NCBI GenBank assembly: GCA_023634235.1
Contig: JAMKCF010000015.1
Coordinates: forward strand, 5,991,698-6,055,697
Direction: 5' to 3'
Source of the DNA: Pisaster brevispinus
Lineage: Eukaryota > Echinodermata > Asteroidea > Forcipulatida > Asteriidae
DNA: 64,000 nt
Each line of letters opens with the position of its first letter. The first letter of the stretch is position 1. The position numbers were made by a program, and so were the translations under genes. The notes beneath the pieces are model-generated. The model had not been told where the DNA came from. It saw nothing but the letters and a program-made list of their open reading frames with translations, and made no database searches. Shown here piece by piece: positions 52,801 to 58,800 of the stretch.

Positions 52801-55800
52801 TAACTTGGGCAAGGCGGTTCTTTCTTCCTAATAAAAGGGTACTTTCATGAGGAAAATTGAAAGTTTCTACTGGAACATTTCAAGGGGCACCAATGCAATG
52901 ACCAGGGGCACAGAGGGAATTGTCTCTGTTGCCTCTATGAGTGACGTATCAGTCCTGCTTATTGGCATATGCAATGCTTTTCAAAATTACTAAAATATTG
53001 CGCAGACCTCTTACTTAAAAATTCTAAAACAGTGTGGTAGCCTAATTATGAAGAATGTGGTCCAGTAATAAAAGGTGCTATTGTTATGGGTCTGCTTAAC
53101 ATTTTACACTGGTGGTACAAAAAGTATGTGGTGCATGACTGTATTTAAAAGGTGCTGACAATAATATATTTCTACAGCTAAAAAGAATAGAGGAAACACA
53201 TTTACATCAAGGGGGGGGGGGAAAGCTGAACAATTTAGCTATTCGATTGATGATGTTGTTATGTGGGTGGTTTTTAAAAGATATTATTATTAAATAATAA
53301 GAACACTGCACATTATTACCAATACATACAAAAAAATCTCCACTCCAAAAATGTTCCACCCAATTTATGGTCCGAGCTTTTCATTACCTAAAAAAAAAAA
53401 AAAAACCCACACACCTACATATGACTACAAGTTTGTCTAGCCAGGGAGTTAGTCTGGATCTGAACTGAAAATAACAGTTTCCGTAAATTGCTTATTTACA
53501 GTACCTTTTTATGTACACATGTATACATGTAGGACAGATAAAGTGGCAAGTCAAAGTAACAGACATCCCGCTTGCTAACACTGCATGTCCAGCAGACTTG
53601 GCCACCATTACACGTTTACTGGTAAGCAAATTTGTGTGCTTAGCAGAAAATTGTGCATTGATTTATAAGCAATTTCAACACAATCAAGAAGAATTGGCAA
53701 GGTGCAAAGCGCGTTCACAATGGGTTCGAACTGATGCGTCACTTCTGCTTAATACATGTACTTGAGCTGCTGGCAAGTTAGCATGCTTTTGCTTTGCTTA
53801 CGGTAAGCAGAGTATAAGACTGTGCTAAGGTCGCTCTGTAAGCAAAAACAATACCTGCTTGAAACTGGCTTCATGAAATTGGCCCATGATGCCATAAAAA
53901 TGTATAGAGTGGATTTAGCCTGAATAAAAACAGTTCTTGTTTATAATTCAATTAATCAAAAAGAAACATGGATTCAAAAAAAAAAAAAAACCCACACCAA
54001 AACTTGACAAATTGGGAGATAAACAGCACTAACCAATTAGTTTTTTTCACTTGGCCACACCAGCTGATGCAAGTCATTACGATGTAGAAAGCAGGAAACG
54101 GCGAGCAGCTTCAGGAAGAGTGACGCAGACCTGCCTAATGTGATTAAAGTGAATAGGAGAAGGGGGGGGGGGGAAGACACGCATACTGAGCTGGGGGGAC
54201 TGTAAACATGATTCAGTGACACACGGTGGATGTCGTGTAATTTATCGGCAAAATTATTTGAAGTAAAAGATTTGCAGGGTGCTTCTTTTAAAAGATTTAC
54301 AGGTACAGGGTTCTTCTTTTAAGGGGGGGGGGGAATTATGTAAGATGGGACTGAAATTCAGTGGTGGAGTCGTTAAACTTCTAATTATGAATGCATCTTA
54401 TGTTGGTCACTTAAAACCTTCCTACCACCTGACCATTCCCTATGGTTTTGAATGAGAGGCAAGCTACGCAAAGCTAGCCTGCAATCATGTGGTGAATACA
54501 TATATGCATGATGCACAGATAAATCAGCTGTGGCACCAAACAACGCAGGTGAATTGTTTGGTCAACTCACTGGAAAATGTTACCTAGAGTTTAAGACCAT
54601 TGCACTTGCAGTTGTTTGCTGGCACCTACATGTACAAGGCATGATGGTAATGCCTACTAATGGGGGAATGGTAGGCCTATCACTGATTGGTCGACTGACT
54701 TAATCAAAATTGAATTGATCTTGATTCGATCCAAGGATCTTGTTAAAACATTCTGAGGAAAGACGTTACCAAAAAAGAAAGCTGCAAAGGGGGGCCTTGA
54801 CCTAAAAACGATGAAATTCCAGGTCGGAAAGCAGATGCAGCAAGTAGAGTTGTGCATACAATGCTGTCGATTTGCAGTGTTGTAGTCAAGTACTTTTCAG
54901 TCGAGTATCAAGTACTGCCAAGCACTAGGGTGGCTGAGTAGTACTCGAGTACAGCTACAAGTACTTGGGCCAATCGAGTACTGAGTACAATCTGATATCA
55001 GATTACTGAGTCCAACATCCCAGTACCAAATTACCAAACACTTGAATATTTGAGTACCGCTACGATAACATTATTAAAAAATATATATATAAATAAAACT
55101 GCAAAATGAAAAGTTTTAAGATTATTAAAAAAAATTCTAGACCACAATGTCATGTGTGCTTAGGCCAACCATCTGACAAGAATGCATCATAATTCACAGA
55201 CAACTTAAATTTTGTTTTGAGCTTTATTTCTATAATATTCCTTTCAAGAATGCACAGAAAGTCAAAATAGGGCGTTATGAAATTGGGACAATGTTATGAA
55301 ATTGTGGCATACCAGCCGAGAAAAATGAGATGTTGATCTGAAATAATGAATGAATTTAATGTTAACACAAAGTGAAAGCTTATGAAGACTTAGGAGGGCC
55401 TATGTTATGTTTCAAATTATGGCGATTATAAACACGAGACAAATTTAGAGCCATGTTTGTTTCCATAATCACAATCAGGATATGGTCAGCAAAATTTCAT
55501 TCTCACCCACTCACTCTATTTCTACCTCCATGCTGTCACGTACATGTATTTCGATTTCTTTTTTAGAATTAAGAATGTCAACTGTTGACTGTCTACCAAA
55601 CACTAGCAAATTAGACACTAAACAAAAGTCCAAGTTTAAATGTAGTCCTTCTCCTTGCCACACATTTTCAAATTTCTTATTTGTGTACAATTTCATACAA
55701 TACAGAGCTAAGAATAATGAATAATTCTTACAATTTATCTCAGCATGTCATGTTGACCACATTTAGAGCTTTCTCCTGGCAGAAAAGATACAAAATCCTC

Positions 55801-58800
55801 ACCAAAAAGCGATTATTCTTAAGCCAAAAACCAACGCTCAACAGTACCACCAGTCCACCAGCCGGGAGTCACCATGTGTGTGTTTATGATGCTGTACTAT
55901 TGAGGGCGCTGTTCATGATTAGTGAACTTGTTTCTTAAGATGTCAAGCTCGACAGCAGAGGGCGCTATTTACATTGAATGGTGACCTTTTTCAACCCATG
56001 CAATTTTCAGCTGTGTACTTATACATGCAGTTTCTAAGTTCAAGCAGCTTGTAGCTTACAATTCTGCTAGAGCTAAAAAAGTAAAATGACTTTGCAATTA
56101 CTAGTCTTGATAACAAGAGAGAACAGAGTCACAGTTCCAAAACTTCTAGAAAATCCTCACAACAAAATGATTAACTCAACAATAAAACCAGAGGATCTGA
56201 GAACACTGTTTTCTCTATAAATGGGCCAGGAAATAAAACAACATCTTGAAATACAGTGAAGAAGGAAAATTGAGAACACCTGCCAGTTTATGAAATACAA
56301 CCAACCCCTGACCCTCAACACCAACCGGGAATAGCAAAAAGCACATGACAAGGTACACACAAAGGGTACCACCATGCCACAGTCACATTAGCAGTGTTTC
56401 TAACAGTTGTCATTTTTTGGGTAAGTACCTGAAAATATCCAAAAAAGTGTTTCAACATGTGAATGGACATGAAGGCCTATCCTGAAGATAATTTGAATTG
56501 AGTAGAACTATTAATATTTTTATTACCATAAAATTTCATTTTATAAATGGGATGGAAAACTAAAGTAGGTAACTTTTCCCTTCCACTTTTGGTTATAGAG
56601 TTAAAGAGTGATTAAAAAAGTGTATCAACTCAAATTATTTTCAGAATAGTATGTCCATTCACATGTTGAAACACTGTTTGGGTGGTTTTAGGTCATTGCA
56701 ATCAATTTACAATCATTGAAAAAACTGCTAACACGGTGGATGCAAAGTAGTACCTTACAGGGGTGGGAGACACTGCTGACAAAAAGAAGTCTGAAACAGG
56801 GATCCAGATCTAATGAGGTACATTGAAATGATGTCATTTCTATGTTTTGGTTACCCCTGGAGATTCCAATGAGCTTTTGGTTGGGAACAGTATCCTCAGT
56901 GCTAGAGAAGTACATGAAAAAGCTTGACTTATTTTATTTTGAGAAAAATACAGCATTTTTAGTTTAAAAAGTCTGAATTCAGATAAAGTCTGACATTTCT
57001 CCTCCCTGCTTTTCTGTGTTTCTTGTGAAATTCCCCCTAACTCACCCCTCCTTGTACTATTTCATGCTCACTTTTGGAAAAAGAAGAAAAAAGCGTCATA
57101 GCCGCTGTACACAGCCGTACATTGAGGTACCGACACAACCAGAACATAGCCATCCATAACAAACCAACTCCATCATCAGCTGCTCAAACCACAAAACCAA
57201 CAAACCACAATAATTGTGTCCACCTGGAAGTAAACCACTAAGACAGTCTGAGATTGAACTCGACAATCAACAACAAACAATACAAATTACAAACAGAAAC
57301 AAAACAAACTTAACCCTCCTACTCTTGGTACCATTTTTCAGCGAGTTGACCAACCATTTGAAACCATTCAACTGCAGGGATTGTGTAAGGTGGCACAGCT
57401 GTGCACAGAACTAAACTGTGCACATGTTTGTAACTAGTATGCATTAACCAAATGATGTCATACTGCAGGCTGTCATAGTTTATCCACCTTTAAAAACCAC
57501 AGTGGACGGTATTCAATGGTCAGACAGTAGGAGGGTTAAGGCCAAACATTATTTCAGAGCTGGTTTCAGCATACAAAAAAAAAATGCTGATCCGAAGAAA
57601 TAAAATAGTACAAATTTAAACATAATTAATTTGGCTTTGACTGTCCGCTATTTTGGAATGTGTGGTTCAATAATTATATGAAAATATTTAGAGCCTAAGC
57701 CATAACCAAAGCTGTGGTTTGGACAAGGGTCACAACTTCATATAGCTGCTAAGCACATTTGCTTAGCAGAAATAGGCGTTTCTGAGTTTAAGTTCTGATT
57801 ATAAGGATGTCAACAAAGGTGACATCCTGTCCATGCCTCTTGATTTTTACTTTGCCAACAAATTTGACGAGCAAGACTTTCTACTGAACAGCAGTGTAAT
57901 TTTTGCCGAGCAAAAGGTTACAGCATGGCGTTTGAACTGGTTGCTAGTTTCTGGTAAACAAGATATTATCTTGTTAACAAGATATTATCTTATAAACGTT
58001 GTGCTAAACACTTGTTTGTAGTTTACAGTTCGATGAACTTGAACCTCTCCTACGTGAAATTTCGCCACAGAAAAATACTGTTTCAGGTCATTTTATACCA
58101 AAATAAAGACTCCTTTTTCTCACCTGTGTTTTCTTTCGAAGTTCCACACACTTTCTCATCTTACAGATTTGGTGTCCTGTTCGACGGTTCTTACAACTGG
58201 AACAGTCTCCGCAGTTCTGTTTCGTCATGCACGGCTCGCAGACGCCACAGCGCTTTCGCTTCTTCTTCTTGTTACCGCCATTACTCGAACCGTCCGCCAT
58301 GTTTCCTGGACTGCAGGCACCGTTGTCGCTTTGGTTCGCCGAGAGGGAACCGTCACTCTGGGTAGGGGAGAACAGGGAGCTGTCCTTGGGGGACCCCGGG
58401 GACGAACTGGTGCTCGGTAAGGGGCAGGAACGGGGTATGTCGATCTTAATCGGTGCCGAAGAGCCGAGTCGCGAGACTGCCACTGGAAAGATGGGTTGGA
58501 AGAGTTGCGATTGCCCCACAGCACTCGAAGGCGGCGGTGGTGGTATTCCCGATGACTGTTTGAGGGACTGAGGGCGCCCTGAGGGATGGAATGGCCTGCT
58601 ATCGGCGCCGCCCATACCCGAATCCGGGCCCGTTTTGGGGTCCATGTTTTGCTGCTGCTGTTGTTGGCCAGTTAAAGCCCAGCGGAGTTTCGGCACGGCG
58701 ATGCCGAACGCGGACGTGTTGGCGTCGTGACGCAACTCCTTTCTCTTTGCTGCCGAGGTGGTCTCAGAATCTCGGGAGGACTCCGTCTTGCTGGTGACCA

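Larger units (their letters stand above)
43296..58123 (-). other. TET intron 1 (14.8 kb)
   Basis: The intron separates the CXXC exon from the rest of the gene. It holds SINE, MITE and dispersed-repeat copies listed separately, G runs near 49610, 51230, 53210, 54164 and 54327, and a 28-A run at 50232-50259. I searched for GC-rich, spliceable coding segments on the minus strand and found none that fits phase 0, apart from exon 2 at its far end. The 43.4-44.1 kb part just upstream of exon 2 is richer in CpG and has CACGTG sites, and could be an internal promoter. Confidence 0.8.
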
